A DNA stretch of 64,000 nt from Saccharomycopsis crataegensis (lineage: Eukaryota > Ascomycota > Saccharomycetes > Ascoideales > Saccharomycopsidaceae), in contig NW_027043829.1 in the NCBI RefSeq assembly GCF_037102585.1, positions 248,001-312,000 on the forward strand, in the 5' to 3' direction. The notes beneath the pieces were generated by a model, which did no database searches, was not told the origin of the DNA, and saw only the letters and a list, made by a program, of their open reading frames with translations. A program made the translations under genes and the position numbers. Position 1 is the stretch's first letter. Every line of letters begins with the position of its first letter. This document shows, piece by piece, positions 11,371-22,113 of this stretch.

Positions 11371-13800
11371 ATGACTCAAAATAGCACTTCCAGGCTTTCA
11401 AAGTTCAGAAAGAGGCTCCACACCATTTCCTCAGAACATGCACAAGAGGCCCATAAGGATCATGATAAGCCAGATACCAATAACAATAAGAGTCACAGCC
11501 TAGTAGGTCAAACCAAAGATCACAACAATGAGGCTAACGACTCATTGCTTGAAGAAAAATTTAATGCTATATCTACTGAGCACTCTTCTCCTTCTTCTGA
11601 CAAAATATTGAATGATGGGGATTATGCACATACATTTGATAGCTACCACAATGCAGGTATTCATTCGAAAGCACTGTTTGATTATGAGCCTTCCACAAAT
11701 AGTAATTTTATATTTCTTGATAAGAACGGCTCACGAAACAGTAGCGGAAGCTCCTCATTATCAAATTTTAAATCACCAAGAAACCTCAATGACAATGAAT
11801 CTGCAGATGGTAATTTCAATAGCAGTGATAATGAAACGGGCATTTTCCATGATGATTATGATGATGCGGAGGAGGAGGAAAGTGACTCTAAGTCTTCTAT
11901 CGGTTCATTCGAAAATAGACCAAGCCTCTTCACTAAGCTAAAAGTGTATGACGATGAAGATTGTTCAGACGATGAAAGAAATATTATTAGGTGCAAGAAG
12001 TCTTCACCAAATACGAATGTATTACATGTTTCACAATCTCAATATTTTCAAAATAATAAGATCGTTTCTGATGATGTAAACGGTACATCTGATGATAATT
12101 TACCAGAATTTAAATTGACAGAAACTGGGATAGCCGGCTCCAAAGTTCCTTCTAACACTCTTAAAATTTCGTCGCCAATTCTGGCTCAGAAGACTCCAAC
12201 AAGTCTTACCTTCAAATCCCTTGAACAGCAATCTACTAATCAATTACAAATTATTAATTCTCCTTATGAGATTCACACCAAGGGAAGCAATTTAACATTG
12301 ACTTTAACCAAATCTAATTCATCAAATTATTCAAATGTCCAAAGGCATCAAAAGATTCCGTATGCGAACGCCACTTCCGCAAATTCTGTGTACTCTAATG
12401 ACATTGAGAATTGTCTGCCTTTGGCTAATGATATTATATCTGATACCGTCAGCACTAAGGATAATTATGGTAAAAAGGCCCAGCTTCAGAAATTTGACGT
12501 TTGTTCAATCCAGACTTCAAATTCTAACCTTAATAATCCCACTCTTAGCTTTATTAATGAATTTAACAGCCAAATTTCCAACCAAACGATTTTGACTGTT
12601 GATCAGTATAATCGGCTAATTGCAGGGGGCAAATTAAATGAACCAACTAGTACCAATTCTCTCGAAATCAATCTGTCTGATTTTAGGGATCTTGACATTG
12701 CGAATAGTGTCTTAATTACTTCCAATGAATTGGCATATTATTATTTAAACAAACTTCCTGGGGACACAATATTGTACCTGAAGTACTTCTTATTCAAGAT
12801 TATTAATTCTAAGAGGAGATGCTCAATAATCCAGAATCCACAGGGCGACTCTAAGTTGTACGGTGAGTTTCTTTCCAGTGGTCTTTTTCTTCCTAGAAAC
12901 TGTTGGATCTTGCCTCTGATTGGTATCAAGAATTGTAAAATTAAGGAGAATATTTTAAACGAGTTGATCGTTTTCTTGAATTCCTTCTACACCAATCTAA
13001 TCGAGGATGAAAGTTTCAATTTTAATCTGATAAATGCATCTTTGCTTTATTACAAAAAACTATTATTGGCATTCAATGTTTATGACAAAAATACTGCCAT
13101 TCCTGCTGCAGTGGATGGTCTACATGTCAAATTAGCTGGTGACTCAACCTTGGCTGACGATAACCAGTCATACTACAGTGTTGATGATAGACAAAGCTTA
13201 TCTAATGTGAGTCATACCAATGTTGGAACTGAATCTCTTCATTCAAAGTTGGCAAATATCAGTCACAAAAAAAGCACACCTAATTTAAGAAAGCATAAGA
13301 GATTTTCTTCTTTCCATTTTTATAAGAGAAACAAATCAAAATCAAAAAATTCAACGGCACTCTTACAACAAAATGAAAACGAAAACGTTCCAACAAATTT
13401 CCATGATTCAAAATCCGTAACCAGTGAGAGAACTGGGGTTAGTTTTGCAAGTCCTTCGGTTTCAACTTTTGGTAACCCTTCCACAAATGATAATATCAAT
13501 ACTAGTAGCAATGAAGAAAAGGAAGGTTATTTCAATGTATTGACATCGTTATTTGAAATAGTTTCCAAATTAACCAATTATGCTATGCATTTACAATATT
13601 TGATTGAAACTGGTGAATCCAATGACAATTTAGATTTGAAATTTGATTTAGCTTTAAAAATTTTGAAATTTCTAGCCAAATATGTTATCCAGTTTATCTT
13701 AATTGACATGGTCAATTTAATCAATGATCATATGAGATTGTCTTCTGAGTTTTTCAAGAGTGGAATATTGCTAGATGATGTCATCTCTTCGATATCCTAA
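11371..13800 (+). CDS. Unrecognised 809-aa protein
   Basis: I do not recognise this protein. The first ~410 residues and residues about 590-710 are Ser/Asn-rich and disordered-looking, with an acidic patch (DDYDDAEEEESD, near residue 175). Two more ordered, hydrophobic and probably helical segments stand out: about residues 420-580 (with GDTILYLKYFLFKIINSKRR and LFLPRNCWILPLIGIKN) and about 715-809 (with SLFEIVSKLTNYAMHLQYL). The basic N-terminus (RLSKFRKRLHT) and the mix of disordered linkers with helical blocks are common in yeast cortical or signalling adaptors, but no function can be assigned. There is no signal peptide or clear membrane span. The long open frame and the divergent promoter support a real gene. 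Confidence 0.8.
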   Translation: MTQNSTSRLSKFRKRLHTISSEHAQEAHKDHDKPDTNNNKSHSLVGQTKDHNNEANDSLLEEKFNAISTEHSSPSSDKILNDGDYAHTFDSYHNAGIHSKALFDYEPSTNSNFIFLDKNGSRNSSGSSSLSNFKSPRNLNDNESADGNFNSSDNETGIFHDDYDDAEEEESDSKSSIGSFENRPSLFTKLKVYDDEDCSDDERNIIRCKKSSPNTNVLHVSQSQYFQNNKIVSDDVNGTSDDNLPEFKLTETGIAGSKVPSNTLKISSPILAQKTPTSLTFKSLEQQSTNQLQIINSPYEIHTKGSNLTLTLTKSNSSNYSNVQRHQKIPYANATSANSVYSNDIENCLPLANDIISDTVSTKDNYGKKAQLQKFDVCSIQTSNSNLNNPTLSFINEFNSQISNQTILTVDQYNRLIAGGKLNEPTSTNSLEINLSDFRDLDIANSVLITSNELAYYYLNKLPGDTILYLKYFLFKIINSKRRCSIIQNPQGDSKLYGEFLSSGLFLPRNCWILPLIGIKNCKIKENILNELIVFLNSFYTNLIEDESFNFNLINASLLYYKKLLLAFNVYDKNTAIPAAVDGLHVKLAGDSTLADDNQSYYSVDDRQSLSNVSHTNVGTESLHSKLANISHKKSTPNLRKHKRFSSFHFYKRNKSKSKNSTALLQQNENENVPTNFHDSKSVTSERTGVSFASPSVSTFGNPSTNDNINTSSNEEKEGYFNVLTSLFEIVSKLTNYAMHLQYLIETGESNDNLDLKFDLALKILKFLAKYVIQFILIDMVNLINDHMRLSSEFFKSGILLDDVISSIS

Positions 13801-14764
13801 AATTGTTTATTCTTTGCTGAATTCTCATAGTTTTATTCTTTATTATTTACTCTCGCCGTGTTATTGCTTGTTTTATTGGTATGCTCCTTAACATTTTTCC
13901 GCATTTCCTTTTTACCCATACTCGTATTCTTTTCATTTTTGTTATTATAAAAGACACTGAAGCTATATTATAAATTATTTTGCTTGTTCATTCCCTCATT
14001 TTTTCCCCTCCCGTTTGCTCCTGTTTGTTTTGCATTCTACGTTTTTTTGTTGTTATTTTCATTTCGCATTCTTATATAAATAACTTTTCCAGCACATACT
14101 CTGTTAAAATCCAAGGCTTAGATTACTATTTATTCCTTTATGTGTTTTTTTTTTTTTTTGTCTGTATTCCTTTATGTGTTTTTTGTCTGTATTGTTTTCT
14201 TGCGACTTTCACGGGCAGAATGCGGGCATGCACGCAAAAGAAGCAAAGCTTAGCTTCTGATTTCAATATTCTCTAGTTATTGGTATATTTTCAGCAATAG
14301 CCTTACACTCTTTTAACAAGTTAAGTACTTCTGGATGGTGCTTGGTGGATGGCTTTACCAATAAAAGTCATCATGCAATCTATGGTAACTTAGCGCAGCA
14401 TGCAAGCTGGACCCACAATGGGCCCTGTGTATTTTCTATTTTTATACTTAGTTTACTGATAACGACTGATCGAGCTTATCGGAGCTTCCTTAGTGTTAGG
14501 TAGGATCATTTACTGAAGATCGTCTAATTTTTTCTTCTATTAGTGCATGACTTGTTATTTTAACTTTCAAATTTTTGATATACTTCACAAAAATTGAAAA
14601 CCTTATAAAGGAGAGAGCAAAAAGCTCAATAGTCACTACTGAAGACAACAATACTCAAAATATATGTACATATTAATTTTTTCTGAGTCGCGTATTCTCG
14701 TATTTATATATATATATCTATAACGCCTATTATACACTCTTTATTATCGACTATCGTCATTAGT
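13801..14764. other. Long convergent intergenic region
   Basis: This 964-bp gap separates two genes whose 3' ends face each other, so no promoter is needed for either. The first part (13850-14270) is T-rich with a short duplicated stretch (TATTCCTTTATGTGTTTTT twice, near 14130-14195). The second part (14280-14700) has more balanced composition, including GGACCCACAATGGGCCC (14411-14427) and TTATAAAGGAGAGAG (14604). No open frame looks coding. An unrecognised RNA gene is possible but not shown. Confidence 0.4.
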
Positions 14765-17167
14765 CTAATTGTATTTGTTTGCACTGTACTCTCTGAAATC
14801 TGATCTTTTAATTGGACTATGTTTTCTCGAAATTTGTTTGACCTTCGTTTTCACATATTCATCACCAATGGATTCTGCGTAGACATAAATGTTCTTAAGA
14901 TAATAGAAGCTCCAAGGGAATTGATTTTCCGTTGATAACACAATATTCAATGCATCATTCACTAAACCCATAGAAAGCAAAGATTTTATCATAGCTCTGG
15001 CAAATTCAAAATCAAGTTCGTTTTTCTTCTCTATTGATAAGTTTCTGAACCTTGAAGTTTTACGGAATTTACCACGCTCGACCCAGGTATCTTGCATATA
15101 CTCTAGATCCTTGAATTTTTTACTGACGACAAGTGAAAGCTTGTACAATGCGTTGCTTCTTGGGATCTTGAGTTTCTTTTGATGATCATTTGCCAAATTA
15201 ATGATTTCAGGTTGACTATCCACTGAAATTTCTTTGTCTTCCTCAAGTATTGGGGTTTGGGTATCATTTGATTGTTCACCATTAGCAGTGGATTTTTTTT
15301 CATAATCATAGTCATCATCTTCCAAAGTAATCGTTTTGCCAGGGATCTGTTTTGTGATCTTACTAAATTCAATCCCTTCGTCCTCGAAATATGTTAAAAG
15401 GTTGAACTTCTCAACATAATCATCAATTCTTTCCCCATGATTTAGAGAAATCTTCAAGTATGAACTAACATTTTGGACATTAATATAGTGTGGGAAATGG
15501 AGTACAATAAATGACCAAATTGCCCTACTTTCCTCGAGTATTTGTTTAGAATTAGTCAATCTCTGAATTGGCAACATTGGTAAAGACTGGAGATCGCCTG
15601 ATTTCACCATAATATTTTCGTCAAATTTTTTGCTGAGTGTATTAAAGCATAAATTTGAGAAATCAACACTCTCAATCAAATTGAAACGCAAGCTCCTAGT
15701 CTTCTCATTAGCATACATAACCGATTGTTTCTGCTCCTTTGGATCAAAATTCTTGTAAGTCTCAAGTAGCAAATTCAAAATTTCAGGACCGGGATCTTGG
15801 TTGTTAGCAGCAAACTTTTGAAATGTCTGAAAGAAGAAAATTCTTGCTAGCTCCAAATCTGAATCTTTAGACGCCAATATCATCATAACTTCCACTAATC
15901 TCTTTGTTAAAGGCTTTGAACTATTTCCATCAACTTCTAAGTAAGATATTAAAAACTCCCAAGCTTTGAATATATAACGATCATTTGAGCAACACGCTTG
16001 TGCTAAAATTAAGAATGTTTCGCCGTTCGCCTTAATTGAGGCTTCTAGCATTTCGCGATACAAATCCAAACATCTCTCCAAGTTTTTCCTTTTACCTTCC
16101 AAAAGCAAAATGGAATTATATATATTCGCATCAAGTTTTAAATTGTTGAATTTGCACATATCAAAAACTTCAATCGCTTGGTCGTAATCTTCCAAGGACA
16201 TACATGCTTGCAAAATATTGGTGTATATGATTAAGTTAGCTTGGATCTTATGTTTCTGCATTTCTAATAAATATTCATTTATCTTAGCTAAGTTATGGTT
16301 TCTGAAACTTTGAAGTTGTTTGAACGGTATAGTATTGCCTCTGAATAAAGTAAAAGTTTTCGACGATTTTCTAATTGCCTTAAATACATTTCCAAAAGTA
16401 TAAAGTGAAGGTTTACTTCCTTCGCTAATCATTTTTTTATAAAAACTATCAATTTCTCTGATATTATCGCAATTATTTGCCTTTGCTGCTAATAATAAAT
16501 CAGAAATAAATGTTGTGGGTTTGACATTTGATTCCTTCAATAAGTGTTCTATTGTACGAAGTGATTTTTCTCTATCTTTCAATGGTATCGCTGCAACAAA
16601 GTCTTGCACATCCTTGACCGGTACTTCCTCAAAAATTTTCGAGTTATTTTCCTTCAAATCTTCAAGTAATAACCCCCAATTTTGATTGAATTTAGATGGC
16701 ATAAACTTATCAATGTCGACAATTTTAGTAGATATTGCCTCAGGAATGGTTGAATTTTTCAGAATTATTTTCTGTAGAAGTGAATTATTAAGAGGTAAAC
16801 TTTTTAAATCCTCAGACTGGCCCTGGCCTTCGGATGGCGCCATTATATGTTGATAAATTTCATCAATATCTTTCTCTTCTGCTTGAGAATCTTGTGGTGC
16901 ACTCAAGCTTTCTTCAACACGCTTGTCTGCTTTTGGAGTATTCAATTCTGATCTTAATTTTCTAGTCAACTCTTGCAAGTTCTTGAGCTTTTGAAGTGTC
17001 TGAGTTTCATTGTCGTTACCATTTATCACGTCAACACCAAATGAAGAATTTTGTTGCTCAAGGTTAACCGCAACCTTTTCAGAGATTTTCCTCTTATATT
17101 TTGCCTTAGAGTATACGTGAACCGATCTTATCGGTATCCGTACTAGTTTGGAACGGTTTAGCATCAT
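14765..17167 (-). CDS. CCM1: Ccm1-like mitochondrial pentatricopeptide-repeat protein
   Basis: This 800-aa protein has a basic N-terminus (MMLNRSKLVRIPIRSVHVYSK) typical of a mitochondrial targeting sequence. Its middle consists of helical pairs resembling pentatricopeptide repeats, for example around IYTNILQACMSLEDYDQAIEV and IYNSILLLEGKRKNLERCLD (about residues 300-370). It closes with a conserved-looking block (PRSNALYKLSLVVSKKFK). In S. cerevisiae Ccm1 (864 aa) is needed for splicing of group I introns in COB and COX1 and for 15S rRNA stability. Orthology is judged from size, targeting signal and C-terminal block, not from an alignment. A CACGTG box lies about 90 bp upstream. The first of two adjacent ATGs is used. 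Confidence 0.7.
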   Translation of the reverse strand: MMLNRSKLVRIPIRSVHVYSKAKYKRKISEKVAVNLEQQNSSFGVDVINGNDNETQTLQKLKNLQELTRKLRSELNTPKADKRVEESLSAPQDSQAEEKDIDEIYQHIMAPSEGQGQSEDLKSLPLNNSLLQKIILKNSTIPEAISTKIVDIDKFMPSKFNQNWGLLLEDLKENNSKIFEEVPVKDVQDFVAAIPLKDREKSLRTIEHLLKESNVKPTTFISDLLLAAKANNCDNIREIDSFYKKMISEGSKPSLYTFGNVFKAIRKSSKTFTLFRGNTIPFKQLQSFRNHNLAKINEYLLEMQKHKIQANLIIYTNILQACMSLEDYDQAIEVFDMCKFNNLKLDANIYNSILLLEGKRKNLERCLDLYREMLEASIKANGETFLILAQACCSNDRYIFKAWEFLISYLEVDGNSSKPLTKRLVEVMMILASKDSDLELARIFFFQTFQKFAANNQDPGPEILNLLLETYKNFDPKEQKQSVMYANEKTRSLRFNLIESVDFSNLCFNTLSKKFDENIMVKSGDLQSLPMLPIQRLTNSKQILEESRAIWSFIVLHFPHYINVQNVSSYLKISLNHGERIDDYVEKFNLLTYFEDEGIEFSKITKQIPGKTITLEDDDYDYEKKSTANGEQSNDTQTPILEEDKEISVDSQPEIINLANDHQKKLKIPRSNALYKLSLVVSKKFKDLEYMQDTWVERGKFRKTSRFRNLSIEKKNELDFEFARAMIKSLLSMGLVNDALNIVLSTENQFPWSFYYLKNIYVYAESIGDEYVKTKVKQISRKHSPIKRSDFREYSANKYN

Positions 17168-18994
17168 TCACTGGTTTTTATAGCTTCTGTTGATGATCCG
17201 ATTGGCAATATGCGTATGATTTTTTTTTGAAAATTTTGAATTGGAAGCTCATCGACACGTGAAATATGCATATGAATACTTATATGCACACTTTGTCAAC
17301 CTCTTGACATAATATTGATAATTTTTGCCTTAAATTACTTTATATATTGCAAAAGAGATGTCTCTGTATATAATTATGGCTATCATTTTATTGTAGTTTG
17401 CTTGTTTCACAAGTCTCATTGATTTTAAATGATGCAGTAGATGGACACCAGAATGATCTTGCAAATTTCACAAAGGAAAATAAATGCACTTCCAACCTCT
17501 CTAAAAAAGAACTTACAGTTGAAAACTTTGACTGAAATTATTCTTCTTTTTTCCTTTCAAATCATACAGCTCATTATTAAGTCATCGGTTATGAGTTTAA
17601 GCGGATATAGTAGTGATAAGATATCACTGAGTTACTATTTGTATTTTTTTTTTTTTCAAAATTCGGATTACAAAAGGAAACAATATATCTATTCTTTTAA
17701 TACATGTATTATGATAAACTTAGCGTCTCAAATATTTGAGGCTAATTAAAATAGATCTGACAATCTTTAGACCATAGAAAACTTATTTTTATTTTCGTCT
17801 GCTCAACTTTTACCTGATCAAAAGAGCCAAAAATGAGAAAAAGAAAAAAACAAACTCATTGTAAAGAAAGAAAATAAAGTAGAAAATTATGAAATGAGGA
17901 TAATGTGTCTTAAAAAATTTCAATATGATCTGGAAAAAAAAAAATGAAAGCTAGCAATTTATGATTTCCTGAGTAAATTTTTCATGAAAGACTCTATCAT
18001 CACTTCGATTTTCATTGTTGGAACATTCCAATGGCCATTGAGGAATGAACATTTGCTGGCTAAAAAATCTATCAATTATTATTATTTGGTAGCTCTTCCT
18101 AAATATATATTGATCTCGTGGTTAGATTAAGGTAGATTAAATATCCTATCTGAGGTGCAACATTCTAATGCTAGGAACCTCTTATTAGTAAGTTACAAGG
18201 GTGCTGCGATTCTGCAGCTCATGACAATATAGAAGTAAGTAGATAAAAAACTAAGAAGACATCTATTCAATAATCCAAAATACTTAATTAAGCTGTAACG
18301 AGCACTCTGGCTTACGCCCACTAATAAAGTAGCTAATGGCTATCAAAGTGTTGAAACCTAGTGCCAGTATTATGAGCCAGAAATGAATGGAGGCTGGATC
18401 TACAGGAGTAGATAATCAAACTAACGTAGATAATTATATCGGAGTTTGTACTACATCTTAAAAAAAAAAAATGAAAAACAATGAGATTGTATGGATTAGC
18501 TAATATTCAAAAGTATGTTGAAACGACTTTTGAGAATGCAAGCTACGGCTCTCTGTACCCTTTAGTTGATAATGCTGTCAATTGTGTGTGGTGCGCGTAT
18601 CACTTCAAATATCCGAAAAAATGAAAAATCCAGATAAATCACCAATTTATCGAAAGGGACTCACCTCAATACATTAGTAATATAGGAAACTTTGCGACAA
18701 TACCCTTGGTGGAATAGGTATATTTTATGGTTTGGTACTTAAATATCTTCTACAGACCTCACCAAGATATTTCTTTTATCTCTATCTCTCCCTTTTTGCA
18801 TTTTTTTTCTATTGGTAATTAGATTACTATCGTTTTGATACACATTGTTAACTTAGAGGATTTGCCATTTAAAGAGGGTTATTAGAAGATCCAACTTTGT
18901 ATCATTTTTCAAAAAGTTAACACCAAAGATCGATTTTGCGATCTATTTCAAGCACACTATTTACCTTCTATCTTACTCTGATTAACCCCCAATA
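17168..18994. other. 1.8-kb divergent intergenic region
   Basis: This is among the largest gene-free stretches in the window, between CCM1 and a zinc-cluster regulator gene. It contains CACGTG (17256-17261) near CCM1 and several A- and T-runs. The only open frame of note (17441-17749) is AT-rich and of random-looking composition. Genes for yeast regulators often have long upstream regions, which may explain the length. I saw no tRNA, repeat family or LTR. Confidence 0.5.
17256..17261. promoter_or_regulatory. CACGTG box upstream of CCM1
   Basis: A palindromic CACGTG followed by A lies about 90 bp upstream of the CCM1 start. It matches the Cbf1/Pho4 E-box. Confidence 0.4.
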
Positions 18995-21280
18995 ATGTTA
19001 CCGAGTGATGCATACCTCAAAAAAGAGAAAAAAAGAAGAACGAAAAGAGCGTGTGATTTCTGCAATTTGAAAAGGTCAAGGTGTGATGGAGAGAATCCAT
19101 GCTCTCACTGTGTTCTAATAAACAAGCCGTGCACATATCTCCGCGCCGAAAAGAAAAGAGGTCGTGCCTCTGAAAAATATCCAAAGAATCCGAAACGAAG
19201 AAAAGATTGCCGCCAAAAGGATGTTGATGAATATGATGAATATAAACCAGATGAGATAATAACTGCTAGCCCGGTGCTTGAATCCAATGTGACTGAAATA
19301 GAGAAAACATTAGTGCCTACTAATGTGCATAATATGTCAACCAGCCAGCTGGAGAATCTAGATGGACTACACTATCACCTGTTAACCAAAAAGAACTTAA
19401 TATCAGCTGATTATAAGTGGCCAAATGAGACTATATCTCTGCCTTCAAACAGCAGCCGTGAGAAGACAGTTTTAATAGAACCACATAGTCCATTTTCGAC
19501 ACCCGAAGAACATGGAAAAGGATTGATTTATCAACATCAATACCGGCCGTATAATTCCCCCGAGTTAATTTCATCCGAGTATGCCTTAAACTTTAACCAT
19601 TATATTTTTCTGATCGACGCAAATGCTTTCAAATCCCCCACTTTTTTGAAAACTCAGCATAATTATTCGTTGATTGATAATATCAATCTAGACTCCATAA
19701 CGCATTCTGCTTTCAATGGGGTTAGATACGTGCTTTTATTGAAAGTTTTACCGTACTTACAACAGGTGAATTTACCGGGAAATGTGGCTAGTGACGTATT
19801 AGAATACTATTTTGATAACTATGTTTCACCCTCGTGCAAAATCAGTTCAATATTAAGGAAGAAAACGTTTTTGACGTTGGTGAATCCAGTATTGAGTGCC
19901 GAGGAACAACCTCACGTTAGAAACACTGGAGAGGCATTGATTTTGACAATTCTTACTACTGCAGTGTTTGATATCAGTCATTTCTTCATGACTGGCCACA
20001 AAAGGAAAATGTTGTTTGGCAAGTTGATTCAAATTATTAAAGGCTTGATACAAATCAGCAGCACAGATGAAGATGAAATCATAGACGGGACATTCGATGA
20101 TATTGTAACATGCTGTCACTTGGTTTGTATTTCACCTCTTTTAGGAAATCCTGCAATAAGCCATTTATGGTTAAGAAGAGGGGTCAGATTAGCAAAGAAG
20201 CTACGTATTAATGAAGAAGACTTGTCTGACGTTTCGGAAGAAGTTAGAGAAGAAAGGAGAAGATGCTGGTGGACATTGTATATTCTTGATAAGCATCTAA
20301 ATATTGCCCTTAGCACTTCCACAGTGATAACAGATCAAGAGTCAAAAGATTTGTTCCATCCTTGTGATGACCTGATATACAACGACATCACAATAGTCAA
20401 TTTACCATCACCTTTTGAAAATGACATTGACCGTGTAAAAGGCATTCAGTTTAATAGAGTGGGTCCTGGTGTGTTTGGTTGGCTATTGATGGAAAGCATG
20501 ATTATTGGCTCTTTAGTATATTATAAAATGTATATTATGAACCAAAGAAAAATCTCATCATCTTCTACTTCACCTATAACTTCTGATTCTATGGGCTCTA
20601 ATGATGACTGCTCAATAGACTTCAGGAACCAGCTCAAAGTACATCTTGATATGCTAGAGTCCAGCTTGCCATCACTACTACAGTATTCTAAGGTTGATAG
20701 TAGCTATGCCTCTTTGGTTACTTGCGTTTTAAACTCTTTACTAAACAAAGATGTTTTCTATTGGGAGCCAAATGGAGCATTGAATGATAACGGTACTAAT
20801 TTTGAGGAAGATTTGGAATGGTGCATTAAATACTCTGAAGCATTCCAGGATTTAATTACTTCTGATCCAGATATGCGGAGATATCCTTTTGTTATTAGGC
20901 TTTACATTTTCTTTGCGTGTGTTGATGTTATTAACCTTCTCAATAACCTTGATAAGGGATTTTTGAAGTACAAAAATTCCAATATTGGTGCTCTTGACAG
21001 CAAAGCTGTGAAAATGAAGGCAGACGCATTGGCCGTACTTTGCAATAGGATAAAGTCAATGGCACATATAATTGTTAGATGCGTCGAAAGCTGCATGTCA
21101 ACGTTACCAGCAGATTATTTGAGGGTAATAAGAAACATTATTATGGATGCATTGAGAGATATGGATTGTTTATTATTAGTCAAAGGCTTTGAGAAGCAGT
21201 TTGATATCAACAGGGAAAAACGGAAAAAGATTATTTCTGTATATTCTTATGTTGTAAATGGTGCAGGTATCGGATTGTGA
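18995..21280 (+). CDS. Zn2Cys6 fungal transcription factor
   Basis: This 761-aa regulator has an N-terminal zinc binuclear cluster, with cysteines at residues 20, 23, 30, 36, 39 and 46 (CX2CX6CX5CX2CX6C), flanked by basic residues and a KKRGRASEK linker. This fold binds CGG-type half-sites. Residues about 250-480 correspond to the fungal-specific transcription factor domain, with the landmark RRRCWWTLYILDKHLNIAL. The rest is helical with no other recognisable domain. I cannot assign the pathway or a gene name. The gene has long non-coding flanks (1.8 kb upstream, over 0.8 kb downstream before the transposon), unlike its neighbours. Start chosen at the first ATG, which sits just before the zinc cluster. 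Confidence 0.85.
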   Translation: MLPSDAYLKKEKKRRTKRACDFCNLKRSRCDGENPCSHCVLINKPCTYLRAEKKRGRASEKYPKNPKRRKDCRQKDVDEYDEYKPDEIITASPVLESNVTEIEKTLVPTNVHNMSTSQLENLDGLHYHLLTKKNLISADYKWPNETISLPSNSSREKTVLIEPHSPFSTPEEHGKGLIYQHQYRPYNSPELISSEYALNFNHYIFLIDANAFKSPTFLKTQHNYSLIDNINLDSITHSAFNGVRYVLLLKVLPYLQQVNLPGNVASDVLEYYFDNYVSPSCKISSILRKKTFLTLVNPVLSAEEQPHVRNTGEALILTILTTAVFDISHFFMTGHKRKMLFGKLIQIIKGLIQISSTDEDEIIDGTFDDIVTCCHLVCISPLLGNPAISHLWLRRGVRLAKKLRINEEDLSDVSEEVREERRRCWWTLYILDKHLNIALSTSTVITDQESKDLFHPCDDLIYNDITIVNLPSPFENDIDRVKGIQFNRVGPGVFGWLLMESMIIGSLVYYKMYIMNQRKISSSSTSPITSDSMGSNDDCSIDFRNQLKVHLDMLESSLPSLLQYSKVDSSYASLVTCVLNSLLNKDVFYWEPNGALNDNGTNFEEDLEWCIKYSEAFQDLITSDPDMRRYPFVIRLYIFFACVDVINLLNNLDKGFLKYKNSNIGALDSKAVKMKADALAVLCNRIKSMAHIIVRCVESCMSTLPADYLRVIRNIIMDALRDMDCLLLVKGFEKQFDINREKRKKIISVYSYVVNGAGIGL

Positions 21281-21945
21281 TACATTTTTATTAAAGAAGA
21301 TAGCTGAAAACTGTTGACATCCCTTTTATTTTTGCTTTAATTTTCTGTTTTATAATTTCTTTTTTTCCCTTTTTCTTCCACCCATAGTGTGGTGTTATGG
21401 CTACTTTTTCACTACTTCTTATTTTCTTAAAATTTATACTATAGGTTTAGACTTCGATATATATATATATTCATAGACACTGGTTGCAATTGGTTTTGCT
21501 TTAATTAAATTATAATGGTTCTTTTATTAATTAGAAAATTTCTGCGTAAGCCAGTCCACTAACTAAAACAACACAGCCAAAGTAGTTACAAGGTAAACCC
21601 TTAAATAAACTTTGATAAACAAGAGCGAATGAGGCAATATGAGACATAGAAAACCTAGAAGTTACGTATTCAAAATCATTGATTGTACTTTTCATTCTTG
21701 TTTGAGATCACGACATCATTTAGCAGCCTGCAAAATAATTGCTATCTCATTAAGAACTAACAAAGAATACGTTAGCTTCTGTCTACAGGAATAATATATA
21801 TTGCACCCTCGCTTTGGTACCCAACTAAAGGAAGCACAAAAACGGTGATGATCATATATGTGAATTCTTATTATTGGCGCAATGGTGTGATGCACCCCTG
21901 ATAATATATCTTATTACCGCATCAAGATATAAACCACCCAGTAAA

Positions 21946-22032
21946 GGCAAGATGGCGCTGAGGACCGCCTCGGGAGCTCCAGAGTGTTAGTTAGGGTGAA
22001 GGGTGGTTGGCGGTGCTCAGCGCCAGTTTGCC
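21946..22032. repeat. GC-rich imperfect inverted repeat (potential hairpin)
   Basis: The arm at 21946-21969 (GGCAAG..., core TGGCGCTGAG) pairs with 22009-22032 over 24 bp with three mismatches, including an uninterrupted 10-bp block. The loop is 39 nt. The segment is far richer in G+C than its surroundings and lies 82 bp before the transposon end. It is not part of the transposon TIR. It could be a structured RNA, a small palindromic element or a terminator-like hairpin. Confidence 0.55.
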
Positions 22033-22111
22033 GCTACCTGCATGGTCACCATACAGTATACGCCAAATGGGTGGGATTTTATTTTATGGGCAACTGAAAA
22101 CTTTTGGCCTG

Positions 22112-22113
22112 TA
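22112..22113. repeat. TA target-site duplication, left
   Basis: TA directly before the CAGTG terminus of the left inverted repeat. It matches the TA at 24648-24649 on the right and is the standard Tc1/mariner target duplication. Confidence 0.85.

Larger units (their letters stand above)
21281..22113. other. Intergenic region left of the transposon
   Basis: This region follows the regulator gene and runs to the TA target of the transposon. Most is AT-rich (TATATATATAT near 21459). From about 21946 to 22075 it becomes markedly GC-rich and contains a large inverted repeat, listed separately. Before the transposon inserted, the spacer between the regulator and RFC5 would have been about 1 kb. 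Confidence 0.5.

Noticed and set aside
13980-14276. 98-aa Phe/Cys-rich frame
   Set aside because: Translation of T-rich 3' flanking DNA.
17441-17749. 102-aa frame in the long CCM1/regulator spacer
   Set aside because: AT-driven composition (Ile/Leu/Phe/Lys) with no motif; probably chance.
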